Source of the DNA: Cyanophora paradoxa
Taxonomy: Eukaryota > Glaucocystophyceae > Cyanophorales > Cyanophoraceae
DNA length: 64,000 bases
Assembly (NCBI GenBank): GCA_004431415.1
Contig: QPMI01000150.1
Span: 155,668-219,667, forward strand
Direction of reading: 5' to 3'
In this document: positions 36,179-46,930 of the stretch, piece by piece
Layout: each line of letters begins with the position of its first letter
Position numbering within the stretch: the first letter of the stretch is position 1
The notes under the pieces: model-generated
What the model was told of the DNA's origin: nothing
What the model saw: the letters and a program-made list of their open reading frames with translations, nothing else
Database searches by the model: none
Translations under genes and position numbers: made by a program

Positions 36179-37345
36179 AGCTCTGCAGGTCCGCGACCCA
36201 GTCTCCATCTAAATGCTGCTGCGGATAGCTCTTTTCGAACGATGCTAACTGCAGGCCTATTTTCGAGACTGGCGCTATTGTTGAGCGTGTGAATGATACG
36301 AGGAGCTCGATCTCCAGAATGGACGTTCCAACCACCGATTTCACAGCGGGCTCTGCAGGTCCGCGGCCCAGTCTCCATCGAAATGCTTCTCTAGATAGTC
36401 TCTTTCGATCAACGCTTCCTGCTGGCCAGTTTTCGCAACCGGTGCTAAGCTCTTCATCCGAGGAGCTCGAGCTCCAAAATCGACGTCGACGTTCCGACCA
36501 CAAATTGCACAGCGGGCTCTGCAGGTCCGCGACCCAGTCTTTATTGAAATGCTTCTGCGGATAGTTCTTTTCGAACGATGCTAACTGCAGGCCTATTTTC
36601 GAGACTGGCGCTATTGTTCAGCGTGTGAATGATACGAGGTGCTTGATCTCCAGAATCGACGTTCCAACCACCGATTTCACAGCGGGCTCTGCAGATCCGC
36701 GGCCCAGTCTCCATCGAAATGCTTCTCTAGATAGTCTCTTTCGATCAACGCTTCCTGCTGGCAAGTTTTCGCAACCGGTGCTAAGCTCTTCATCCGAGGA
36801 GCTCGAGCTCCAAAATCGACGTCGACGTTCCGACCACAAATTGCACAGCGGGCTCTGCAGGTCCGCGACCCAGTCTTTATTGAAATGCTTCTGCGGATAG
36901 TTCTTTTCGAACGATGCTAACTGCAGGCCTATTTTCGAGACTGGCGCTATTGTTGAGCGTGTGAATGATACGAGGAGCTCGATCTCCAGAATTGACGTTC
37001 CAACCACCGATTTCACAGCGGGCTCTGCAGGTCCGCGGCCCAGTCTCCATCGAAATGCTTCTCTAGATAGTCTCTTTCGATCAACGCTTCCTGCTGGCCA
37101 GTTTTCGCAACCGGTGCTAAGCTCTTCATCCGAGGAGCTCGAGCTCCAAAATCGACGTCGACGTTCCGACCACAAATTGCACAGCGGGCTCTGCAGGTCC
37201 GCGACCCAGTCTTTATTGAAATGCTTCTGCGGATAGTTCTTTTCGAACGATGCTAACTGTAGGCCTATTTTCGAGACTGGCGCTATCGTTCAGCGTGTGA
37301 ATGATACGAGGTGCTTGATCTCCAGAATCGGGGTTCTGACCACGA
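36179..37345. repeat. satellite-like array, ~168-bp monomers in 336-bp dimeric units
   Basis: The anchor CTCTGCAG(G/A)TCCGCG starts at 36181, 36351, 36517, 36687, 36853, 37023 and 37189. Spacings alternate 170, 166, 170, 166, 170, 166, so two monomer types (A with GGCCCAGTCTCCATCG, B with GACCCAGTCTTTATTG) form a 336-bp higher-order unit. Dimers are nearly identical, while A and B monomers are clearly diverged. The edge monomers decay at about 36179 and 37345. Open frames within it end at the same place in each unit, so I do not treat them as genes. Confidence 0.88.
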
Positions 37346-37530
37346 ATATTAATTGCACATGTACAGCGCTAGCAGGGTTTACCAGATGTGCGTATGTATG
37401 TATAGTTTCTTTAGAATAATGCTAACCGCGGGTCACGATTCAATCCAGATCAGCAGCTGGCCACGAACACCCAGCAGCTAATTCAGCTTCATTTTGATTC
37501 TTGGTGATCAACAAAACAATATTAATATTG

Positions 37531-40500
37531 CTAGCGTTCATGCAGTATACGTAGCTGCCTTCCAAGGCTAGTCACCAAGCTCTTCCTAGGAGCCTTCCCT
37601 CCGCGGCCGGATCCTGACCGAGCTACATGCATATGTCTGCGTATATATGTACCTGACCTCCTAGCAATAGATTTGTGGGGATCCGGAGGCAAGGAAACGC
37701 TCAAGTCTGGATGAGAATAGTCTATTGGAAAGATATACCTATGGTATGTCGACGTCGCTTTCTGTTCGCCAGCTATATGTATCGAAGTTCCTGGTAGATG
37801 ACGTGCTGCATCGGAGGGAACAGCGAATAGAAACCCTGCGTATACGTAAACATCCAATTAATTCACGTATTGATTCACTTGCAATTGCGTCGCTTAATTA
37901 TATAAGCTTGTTTACCTGCATGCGAAACCAACTTGCGCTTTTCGTCTTCAGTGCTGGTGCACGTGGAGCAGTGCTTGGCGAGATAGTTGTGTATTGCTGT
38001 CGATTTTGTTTGAAGGCTCTCGAAGAACTGGGGGTTGCACTCTCGCATTTCACAAACTGCAAGTGCACGAAGCAGCAGAGATTAAAGGATTAGCAGAACG
38101 GACTCACAAATTAAACATATGCGTATAAATGTGCGCACGATTTTCCAAAAGCCACGAGGTCTGAATCAGCTGTAAGCGATATGGCTGAACCGTTACATAC
38201 TCTGCACAGAGCGCTAGCATTAAGATATATTTAATATTGAAATGAATGGTCGGCAAAATGCACCTGCGTGAACATCATGTGCAAACTTTTCTGCAGAGAC
38301 TCCAAACGTCGCAATCCAGGGGTCCTCAATGCCAGGCATGTGCTTCACCTGGGCGCAGACGAATAACACAGTCAAATTCCGATACATACTATTTCATTTG
38401 AGTTTCAAGAAAAGAAAAATCTTTCGCACAAGGATAAGCGATGCTATCAACGCTTTGCCTGTGAGTACTCCATGCACAATGACAGGCCTCCTCAGTGCAG
38501 CTGCAGCTCTCACAAACTGCTCAAAAGCAAAGAATGACTTTGCTGTTCGGCAGGCACCTGCAGCTGCAATCAGCATTAATGTTTCTAAAACATTGTTGCG
38601 CGTATTTAGATCGCACCAGTCATGGCTTCATCAAACATGAGGGCGACTCCAAATTCCTCACACAATGCTGACAACCCAACGAGGTACTCCAGCGAGAGAT
38701 ACCTTATTCCGTCGTTGACGTTCATTTGAATCGCCTCACAGATAATGACCTGGAGCTCGAGTATAACTCGCATTTTACAAATCGGATCCTAAGCTTCCAA
38801 CAAAGAAATTTACAAGTATACCTTGATGGGAAGCTTTGCAAATGGATGCGATTCCCTGAGCTCTTCTGCAGTCACTGTGCCGCCACTCTTATTGCGTTTT
38901 TCTATCAACTGAAGCGGGTTCAAGACGATACGAGATCGCGATTGGTAGTGTATATAAGCTAGCGCACCTCGCGAATTTGTTCCAAAGCACTGCAGACAGC
39001 CGTAGAATTGCTTCCAAGTACTTGCTCGCTTGGGGGAAGCGACTCGTACACGCAAGGAATGACAAGATGCTCTTCCCTGATGCATATGTATCTTTAGCGA
39101 AACCGGAAAGATTGATATTCTAATAGATGCAACAAAGTGAGCAGACCGTCCTTTGAATGCATTAGCTGGTACTGGCGTTCTTTCTCCGAACTGAACGTTG
39201 ATTCCTAGGGACCTCTCGATGTTCCCCAGGAGCCTTCGTCCACACATAAGCCCCCATCGAGCATTTGACGATTGAGAACTTTTTCGCGACCTTTTTACCA
39301 AGTCAAAAACTGCACCAGGTCTATAGCTAGGCAGGCCCGCGCACCAGGCAGGCAATTTCTTCAATCACAGATTCTTGGTCGGAAGTGTTGCCGCTGTTCG
39401 CAAAGGTTATGAACTGAAAGCCATCCGCCAGCTTGCCGAGCTTCGCATCGATGTCGGCTCTTTGTTTTCTGATGTCTTCTGCGCCGAATTTCGAAGGCTT
39501 ATCAGCTCATCAGCTTGATGCATGAAAACTTATGCGCTAGTCCTAGTGCACCTATTGAGAAATACTCTCCACTGGACGATCGCGTGCCCCAGTTGTCGTG
39601 CACCATAGATGGCAGACCCATCGGATCCGACAGAGCAAGGGAAATAAAGCTGACGCAACTATTAATGAATGGCAATTGCAAGCCAACTCAGAATCTGGAG
39701 CGCTGCACGCACTTTGCAGAACTAGAAACGTTGTCGGCTTGTGAGAGCACTGAAGTTACTGATGAGCCCCAGGCGCCACAGTAGTCCTGTTTACGTGCAT
39801 CTGCAAATTGTTTCCACTGCGGATCCGCTTCCAGCCGACTTTGGCGCAAATTCGCCGTAACTTGGGGGATGAGCGCATTCCACGCGCCACAGATGTCGAC
39901 ATCGCCGTTTTCGTGTTGGAGAGCTTGTTGTAGCCCAGCGATGTCATCGCTAGAGAGACTAGCGCAGGTGCTGTTTGCATAATGGGTCAGCAATTTGCGA
40001 TGAAGATCAACGTATAAAGCATGTGTTGCGAACCGGAAAGAATCGAAGGCCGCTGCATGCCCGTGAACTTCGATGAATGCAAGCAGCATAATGCATGCCT
40101 GGGTGATTGGGGAAACCCCAACTGCACCGGTTCCGATGCCGGAATTTATTGTCCTGATTCGCAAACGATTAATATTGCGCATGCGTAACGGGTTTGTGCA
40201 TATTTCAGGCATATGCAACGAATTCACTCACTGCATTGTGGCACGAACGATGCCCGCTATTGCAGACGACGAAGCAGAATTCACGGACAGCTCTTGTATG
40301 AAGGGCATGTGCACAGCACCACAGCCTGGGCCTGTACATTTATCTGACGAATTTGCAGCTGGGTCAGCTAAAGGCCAAGGGGCTGCAGCTGCGGGCAAAG
40401 GATGACGCACTGCAGCTGATGCAATCTGCATGCCCATGAGTCGATGGCGGCGATGCTTCTTGAATTGACGGCGATGCTTCTTGAATTGCTCCGCTTGGAT

Positions 40501-40872
40501 TTGCGGTGGGTTGCGATTGAGCACGCTGTTCTGCAGCTGGATGCTCAACACCTTGCAGATCTAGAGCATGCAGAACTCGATCGCGAGCTGCGCCTGCAGA
40601 ATTCGGACAGGTGGACAAATTAGACAACGCATTTTGCACGCACAGGAATTCGAATCTGCCTCCGAGGCTTCTGCTGCGGCCGCAGGTGCACGTTGTTTAG
40701 ATCTAAAGCAAATATGTATATATATAGAGCGCGCTGGAAAAGAGCGCGCACGTTGCTTTGATGCAAGTTGTTGTTCTGATAGCGCTAGCGCTGCGACGCC
40801 GTTGCTTGCGCATGCCGGCCCCGCTGCGATTTGTGCAAACAAATTTGACGGAGGCCCAACCAAGCTAAGCAT
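37531..40872 (-). CDS. multi-exon gene, possibly class-III aminotransferase-like
   Basis: Minus-strand exons from ATG 40872 (MLSLVGPPSNLFAQIAAGP). Likely exons: 40350-40225 (GPGCGAVHMPFIQELSVNS), 40130-39790, 39480-39360 (GFQFITFANSGNTSDQESV), 39190-39110, 39085-38965 (VIPCVYESLPPSEQVLG), 38905-38820, 38770-38632 (LSALCEEFGVALMFDEAMTG), 38560-38450 (RTAKSFFAFEQF), 38340-38260, 38070-37925 and 37830-37680. The FANSG, FGVALMFDEAMTG and RTAKSFFAFEQ segments resemble, in order, the substrate/cofactor loop, the beta-strand Asp that holds PLP, and the following RTG..FA stretch of class-III aminotransferases. A catalytic Lys cannot be assigned with confidence (a GKA near 38460 is a candidate). The first third of the gene is unlike this family and unrecognised. 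The assignment is an inference. Confidence 0.38.
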
Positions 40873-41880
40873 GGAAGCATCTCCAAGACATGGCTCGAAC
40901 CACTCGTATTTGCATCGGAGAGCTGTGCGGGGCGCGCGTGGATGCCGGCGTCATCGTCGGATGCAACTCCGAGCTCGAGCTCCTCAGGCCGCGCGGCCGG
41001 CGCCGTCGCACTTATGAAAGCCCGCCGAACCCGCGCCGTGTATGAGTCGGCTTCCCGGTCTTCGCCTTGCGTTTTCCGGTCGCCTTGCCCATCGCGCGCT
41101 TCCAGGCTGGCCCTCTAGATCTAGCTATAGATCTCCCCTATCTTGAGACGTCGACCTCTCCCCGCCTGGAAGATCTAGATCTTCTTAATCGATATATATC
41201 CCTCTATATAGCTAGATCTCGGAGCTAGATTCCCAATTCTACGTATATATATATACATCATCATGGGCCATTAATTGCAATGTTAAATTAATTAATTGTT
41301 TTTTTTGGTAATGGCTGCCCAGGGGGACCAAAGACAAAAGGCAAAGGAAGAAAGATAAGAGCACGAAGAGCACCGTGGCACGAAGAAAGATAAGACAAAG
41401 AGCCAAACCCGACAATAAATAAGGAATGAGACAGTTAAACGCCATTGAACTAAATTGCAAGGGGGGAAAAGAAGACCGAAGGTCTTCCCCCCCTTGCTTC
41501 CCGTTCCCTCGCTTCAGCCAAAAGTTTTCTATGAGGCCGTTTTCGAGGGCCAGCTTGCAACGAAATTGTCGGTTATTCGCGATCCGATTGGCTCGGTGAA
41601 CCGGTCAGCTCTCGACTTTCGAGCGTCGAATCGGAGGGGAAAAAGTGGTTTTCGAGGGGAAAACTAACTTCTCAAGTGGTTTTCGAGGGGAAAACTAACT
41701 TCTCTCTAACTCCGGTCTTCGAATTCCTTGCGCCGTTCTGCATGGAACCAGTTCTCCCTAGCTCTCTCCTCTACATTTCGGCTTCCTCGCAGTGCGTCGC
41801 GTACGCCTTGCTCTTCGTTGCGCGGTTCTGCATGGAACCACTTCTCTCTACGTACCTGTCAACGTCTCCTCTAGATTAGC
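40873..41880. other. intergenic region with palindromes and direct repeats
   Basis: No supported exon. 41117-41230 is dense in agatct/tctaga palindromes, including GAAGATCTAGATCTTC at about 41170-41185. A 31-bp direct repeat sits at 41643-41704 and a longer imperfect one (ttctgcatggaacca...ttctc) at about 41737-41760 and 41826-41850. Confidence 0.4.
41643..41704. repeat. 31-bp tandem direct repeat, two copies
   Basis: AAGTGGTTTTCGAGGGGAAA begins the unit at 41643 and again at 41674; both copies end in ACTAACTTCTC. Perfect or near-perfect copies. No function evident. Confidence 0.75.
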
Positions 41881-44450
41881 TTGCAACGAAAAATGCGCCC
41901 CTGCCTAGCTGGGCCGCTGATCGTAGCCGAGGACAGGCCTTCGAGACCGTGCTCTTTCGCTGCGCTCGGGACGCCGCCGAATTCGAGCCTATATTGCAGA
42001 ACCGCGTGCGGAGCTGCCCGCAGCCGAGCACGCCGGACGGGCCTGGCGCTCTTGTTGCGTTTGGCACCTGGCAAGCAGACCAGTTCGCGCGCTGCGCACG
42101 GCGCGCCGGTCGATGCCGCTTGCAATTGTCTGCTCATTCAGGTTGAGGCTGCTGTCAGCGTCGGCGCTCCGACGTTAACGTTCGGCGTCCCGCGTTGCAC
42201 CCGCCGCGTGCGCTCGACACCCGGCCAGCTGCCTAGCACGCTTGCGGCCGCTGGCTGCACTGCAGCTTAAGCTTTACCAGTGTTTCCAACAGCCGCCAGT
42301 TATCTTATTCAGTTGCAGCTCAGCGGAAGCCCTTCCCGAGCTCGAGCCGGATTCAAACGAGATGGGACGGAAAGCTGCATTGGACCTTGTTTCCGGGCGA
42401 GATTTCGTGCTGTCGGACGCTCGATGCACGCTCTCATCGTCGTGCACGGGCGGCATTTGCTTATGTTGTCCGGAGGGCGCCCGTCAACACTTCTGCGCTC
42501 GCGAAAGCCTATTTCGGCATGTCCGGCAGCACGTTCGGAGCGCTCAAGTGGGTGCAGTTGCAATTTAGCTGCAGTCGTTAACAAGCACGTATCGGATAAC
42601 GTACGTATTTCCCTGCGCAGGGCGCTCCAGTTCCGCCCCGCAGGGCGCTTCCGTTCAGATCGAGCCGCGCAGCGCTCGAGTACGTGGAGTTTCTATCGAG
42701 CCGCGCGCCGGCAAAACGCAGGGGCTAACGCATGTTCTGACTGCCACGCAGAGCACTTCCAACCTGGCAGTGCGTGTTCAGGCTTCAGTTGTCGATCCGC
42801 GAAGCGCGCGCTTGTGTGTCCAAGTGAGCTCGTTTTGCGGCTTTTTTACAAATTTGCAATTTTCAGCTGTTATTCAGAGCTCTTAACCGTTCAACAGAAT
42901 CCGGACCGGCTGTCGTCTGTGTGCGCCGCTTCTGAAAACTCAGTTTCGGGCATTTTGCGAGTAGCGGAACCGTCGGTGAGTCGGGAAGTTCAACGGCTCA
43001 GTTTCGAACATCCCGGCCCGCGTTGGAGTCCGGTGCGCTGTTTGGCACCTTGTGTTTAATGCTATTCCTCAGTGCGTTTCCATCAGATGTCTTGCGATAT
43101 TTGCAAGCGGCCCTTCAACGACAAGTTGTCGTTCGACCGGCACGTGAAGCGTGCGAAGTGCTCGCCGCAGAATGTGCCTCCGGACATGTCTATTCCGGCA
43201 TCCGCAACGGTCGCCCAGTACCCGTGCAGGCAGTGCTGTATCGTCTGTCCGTCAGCTCCTTCCCTTCGTCAGCACGAGGCTGCACACGCCCGAGGTAATT
43301 TTTGTGCTGCGTTGCTGAACCAGATCGATGTAGTGACGTTGCCCGCAATGCAGAGGCTGCGGAGGACGTAGTCGAGTCCGAGTGCAGCAGCAGTTCGTCC
43401 GAGGAAGAAGCCGACCCGGCGTTAGGCCGCCGGAAGCGAACGGCCAGACGGGCCACGCATAGCTGCGATCATGAGGGCTGCGGCTGGAGCGGCGCTTCTG
43501 CATCCTCTCTGCGGAAGCACAAAGAGAAGAAGCACCCTCCAGGTGGATTCTATTTTCGTGGACATGTGGATTCGGGATTCCCTCGCTAAATTGTCGATAT
43601 CGCCGGTCAGATATCGCTCCTTGGGACGCACTGCCAGCTCTTACTACGACGTGGATGAAGACGTGGCCGCGAAACAGCACGTTTTGGACGTGCGCCTGCT
43701 GCGCGGAGTATCGGCCTGCCGCGGACTTCCCCAAATGCCCCTTCTTCCCCGCCTCGCTTGAGATCTTTACTCCCTCTGGGTGTACAAGTGAGCACTCCGA
43801 ACCTATTCTACATTTCCACTGCGCAGCACTTATCTGGGTGCAGGGAGGATATCGAGGCGCCCCCACCGTGGCAGAAACAGCTTGGCGTCGAAAAACGCGA
43901 GGGGTCTCTGCTGCTGCCGCCGGCCTTTGAGCGCGTCACCGGAACGGAAAGCCGGCCGGGCCTGCAGCAAATGCTAGCTGTACTCAAAGTTGAAGGTGAC
44001 TCGGGCACCTTCGTCGAATCGTGCCCTGGCAAGATGTGCAGCTGCAAGGTCGCCTGCAAATCGAACATTCCGCACTTTCGTCTTTGCCAGCGCTGCATCC
44101 CCACCCTCAAATCGGGCGACATGCCGCGAACAGCAGTGGCGTTGTGGGACTTCGGATATATTCCCGAGGAGCTGAGCTGCCTGAACGAGGCGGAACGAAA
44201 GCTGATTGCGATTGTCAGCGGCGAGACTCGCGTCCGTACACACCACCCTTCGGGCCAGCGCTTTACTCGTGGCAACTGCATCTCATTCTTCAACAAGATC
44301 AACGAACTGGTCCTCGTGCTCCACGCACGGCCGGCCAGTCCGAAACTGTTTACATTCAAACTGAGGGTGCGCCCGTCACCGTGACTCTGAAAGTGCGGCC
44401 CTGGCTCATTCGACGCGCTCTCTTCTGGCTGAAAAAGGTATGCGGCCGAT
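41881..44450 (+). pseudogene. transposon-type protein: C2H2 zinc fingers plus DUF6570-like domain
   Basis: Plus-strand coding blocks in several frames. At about 42340-42560 there is a Cys/His cluster (GGICLCCPEG, then HVRQHVRSA). At 43087-43290 MSCDICKRPF with a downstream His/Cys pair and YPCRQC...HEAAH form zinc fingers, and at 43465-43545 HSCDHEGCGW with SLRKHKEKKH is a canonical C2H2. Downstream, 44120-44300 reads FGYIPEELSCLNEAERKLIA and GNCISFFNKINELV, then VRPWLIRRALFWLKK at 44393-44438. This pattern resembles the DUF6570 domain found ahead of Helitron-like helicases. No Rep HUH motif or helicase follows, so if correct this is a truncated mobile-element gene. It could alternatively be a host zinc-finger gene; exon joins are not worked out. 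Confidence 0.42.
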
Positions 44451-44630
44451 TGTAATAATCTCTTTCAGCCGTTTTTCAGCAACCGTCGAAGCACTCGCGG
44501 CTGCGCGGCAAGATCGCTTCGTCGTTCGCTTTGTCGGGTGCGCGAACATTCATTCAACTGGACTGCCCATATCTAGATCTCGCGTCTGTTTCATGATTGC
44601 CACGGCAGACCTGCAATCGAGGACCTCCAC

Positions 44631-44918
44631 ATGGGAGTCCTCACGCGCCTCCGAGACGCCGGCCTCGTCGATATCGAACTTCAAGACCTTGTCTACCAGA
44701 TGCGCGGCGGAAGCGAGCAGCGCGCCAGCCGCGTGGCTCTGCAGGCGCTCGAGGCGGCGGGCCGCCTCACCATGCTCTCCCAGCAGGGCCCTCTTCAGGA
44801 CCGGCGCCGCTGGCTGCCGCTCACCCGCACGGCCGACTTCCGCCCCGACCCCCTCCAGACGGCCTGGATCGCCTATGTTTACGGCGAGCCCTCTGCAGAC
44901 AGCACCATCATTTTTTAG
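44631..44918 (+). CDS. small hypothetical protein or terminal exon
   Basis: A clean 95-residue frame with ATG at 44631, beginning MGVLTRLRDAGLVDIELQDL and ending SADSTIIF. Balanced composition and helical N-terminal half suggest real coding sequence. An acceptor-like 'cacggcag' lies 23 bases upstream, so it may be the last exon of a longer gene. No family recognised. Confidence 0.4.
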   Translation: MGVLTRLRDAGLVDIELQDLVYQMRGGSEQRASRVALQALEAAGRLTMLSQQGPLQDRRRWLPLTRTADFRPDPLQTAWIAYVYGEPSADSTIIF

Positions 44919-45565
44919 CCAGCTGTTCAGGAGTAGGGGTAGGCCGTGCAAACACAGTTGATGCGCACGGTTTTTCCGCTCCAGAACAATCTTTCATATA
45001 CAGTGCACTCAATCTCGAAGTTCATTCAGGCTTTTCTTTGTTCGGTTAGATCGCAGCGTCTGCTAAAAATGGTATATTGGGCGTTCTGCCCCACAATACC
45101 ATATATCGTCTCACATCTTATAGAATTTCATAAATCCTTACCATAACCGTTTTTTCGATCGATTCTACACGACAATATACGATATTTCTCGATTGTCGTA
45201 CTTTGATACTCCTCGATTGTCGTACTTTAATCGACGAAATCCACAAAACCAACACCAAACCAACACCACACCAATACCAAACCAACACCACACCAATTCC
45301 CCACGTAATCCCACCGATTCAAAACCAAAATTTCATTTTCTTCGATTACCTGTATTCACCCTATCGAATCCTGACGGAGCGAAACGCGACGATTCCGAAT
45401 CTTTTTTCAGAATCGAAAACGGAGCAGTTGGTGAAGAGTTACAGAAGTTTCTATATATAGCTATGATTTTCAGGCAATATGTGGATTTCAGGATTTCGGA
45501 ATTTCCTTATACCCGGGCGCAGTTTCATCCCCAGGTTTCGATCCCGGATTTAATCCGAGATTAAA

Positions 45566-45640
45566 CCTCAGATTAAATCCGAGTTTAAACCTCAGATTAA
45601 ATCCGAGTTTAAACCTCAGATTAAATCCGAGTATATATTT
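45566..45640. repeat. 24-bp tandem repeat
   Basis: CCTCAGATTAAATCCGAGTT starts at 45566, 45590 and 45614, a 24-bp period. The unit overlaps with an inverted motif (ggatttaatcc) just upstream at 45545. Located near the end of the viral relic. Confidence 0.8.
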
Positions 45641-45671
45641 CGCAGATATACAGCTAACAATTAATAAAAGT

Positions 45672-45770
45672 GACTATACTGTGGGGGAAAAACTATGACA
45701 ACCGGGGAAGAACTATGATAACCGGGGGAGAAATGACTATGATAACCGGGGAAGAACTATGATAACCTCA
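45672..45770. repeat. ~20-bp imperfect repeats (actatgataaccgggg)
   Basis: ACTATGA(C/T)AACCGGGG-type units occur four times in 45688-45765, spaced by AAGA or GAGAAATG. With the 24-bp repeat next to it, this forms a repeat-rich terminal zone of the viral relic. Confidence 0.7.
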
Positions 45771-45917
45771 CTGTTATTGGTTGGATTGCAAAAAATACTA
45801 CTTCATGGCACACTATATATTTTCATGATCCTCATCATATGATGACCCCGACTATGTCGGTGACGCGAGGACATATATGTATATGTCGTCATATGCGAAA
45901 AAAAAGACATATATACC

Positions 45918-46094
45918 TCATATATACCTAAAACCTCCGAATTCCAGGTTGACCCATACGGAATTTCCGGTGAAAAAAGTGTATATATGCGCATATATAT
46001 ACATCGTCGTTTCGCGTGTCGGCATCTTTAAAGCATCGTAATTCTTCGCCAGATCATCGCCTGTTAAATCTGAAAACGTCGCCGGAATGCTCAT
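45918..46094 (-). CDS. small viral ORF downstream of the ATPase
   Basis: 58 residues from ATG 46094, 17 bp beyond the ATPase stop. Its start (SDLTGDDLAKNYDALKM) resembles the start of the small ORF at 55847-56146 in the second virus (FDDLVMRYNSLKM), suggesting homologous small genes at the same relative place. The C-terminal half runs through conserved non-coding-looking DNA and may not be authentic. No function known. Confidence 0.4.
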   Translation of the reverse strand: MSIPATFSDLTGDDLAKNYDALKMPTRETTMYIYAHIYTFFTGNSVWVNLEFGGFRYI

Positions 46095-46110
46095 GTTAAG
46101 CTCTTCACAA

Positions 46111-46863
46111 CTAAACCGTAATCGTCGTGGGTTCATTGGTTATTCTTACTGATTCTCTCTTTTTTATAGCTCGTCTCTTTACAAACTTGCGAAATCCTTT
46201 CATATCATCATCTGTCAAAATCGCACGGTCTGTATAGGTCTTTATATCATACCCTTGCAATCCAGTTATAACTGTTTGGTAATTGTAGCCCCACATTTTA
46301 TGTAACTCTTTGTAAGTCTTCTTATCCAATCCACCGTTATATTCATCGTATGCGCAGTTAAACTCTTTCTCGTTCCCAAGAATATTGAAAAATACGACGA
46401 ACTCCACATTACGACGAATGGTAGTAGAAATAGAGCATAAACGCTGAACGTTAAATATAACTGTAATACCATAATGGCGTCCACTCGTTACCAATTTAGA
46501 TAACACAGCTGAATTATGCATATCCAGATTGGAACCTATCATATCGTCAAGTATGATGACTAAACTATTTCGCTTCTCATTGTTTTCAATTCGTCTCTTT
46601 TGCATGCTAATGAGTTTCACAACTACATTATCGTCCCATTCCTCATATATATTATCGGGGTGGGTAATATCTCTGAATTGACCAGTAAACGCAGTAGAAC
46701 TAAATACTACAATCTGATCGATCTTATCCCGCAGTTCATAGAGTAGATACTTACAATAAGTTGTCTTACCAGAGTTGGAGCGTCCGGCAAGCAAAAAACG
46801 CGAAGGGAGTTTAGCTGTCCTTGCAGGGTCGAATTCGGGAATATCATCAAGATCGATCTCCAT
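46111..46863 (-). CDS. A32-like (FtsK/HerA type) genome-packaging ATPase
   Basis: 250 residues from ATG 46863 (MEIDLDDIPEFDPART). Walker A is LAGRSNSGKTTYC near residue 25-35, Walker B is SLVIILDDM near 105-112, followed by a conserved region with LVTSGRHYGITVIFNVQ typical of virus DNA-packaging ATPases of the PRD1/adenovirus/Polinton lineage. The enzyme pumps viral DNA into the capsid. The length is usual for the family and the frame is intact. The frame stays open upstream to 47208, but that part is GC-rich flanking DNA and is not included. No other morphogenesis gene is left in this relic. Confidence 0.75.
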   Translation of the reverse strand: MEIDLDDIPEFDPARTAKLPSRFLLAGRSNSGKTTYCKYLLYELRDKIDQIVVFSSTAFTGQFRDITHPDNIYEEWDDNVVVKLISMQKRRIENNEKRNSLVIILDDMIGSNLDMHNSAVLSKLVTSGRHYGITVIFNVQRLCSISTTIRRNVEFVVFFNILGNEKEFNCAYDEYNGGLDKKTYKELHKMWGYNYQTVITGLQGYDIKTYTDRAILTDDDMKGFRKFVKRRAIKKRESVRITNEPTTITV

Positions 46864-46930
46864 TACTACGTTGTCCGTTACAGTAATAAGATAAAAAACA
46901 AAATCATGCGCTAACCTATACGCAATTTGC

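Larger units (their letters stand above)
45069..46930. mobile_element. relic of a Polinton-like virus (fragment 1)
   Basis: An AT-rich island between GC-rich host DNA. The left side starts with an imperfect hairpin (tggtatattgggc / gccccacaatacca, 45070-45101) and several short repeats; the right side holds two minus-strand genes, a small ORF and a packaging-type ATPase. GC content jumps at about 46930, just upstream of the ATPase start. Two non-coding landmarks (about 45417-45450 and 45908-45953) recur in the virus at 54.3-64 kb, in the same order, so this is the end region of a related but separate element whose remainder is missing. Confidence 0.65.

Noticed and set aside
36179-37345. Repeated ~91-codon plus-strand ORFs and a 185-codon minus-strand ORF in the satellite
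   Set aside because: The period (336) is a multiple of three, so frames persist by chance; each plus-strand frame stops at the same point and no start or promoter signal is seen.
45240-45310. CCAACACCAAACCAACACC repeats considered as a CRISPR-like array
   Set aside because: Low-complexity CA/CCAA repeat without spacers of regular size; eukaryotic context and no cas genes.
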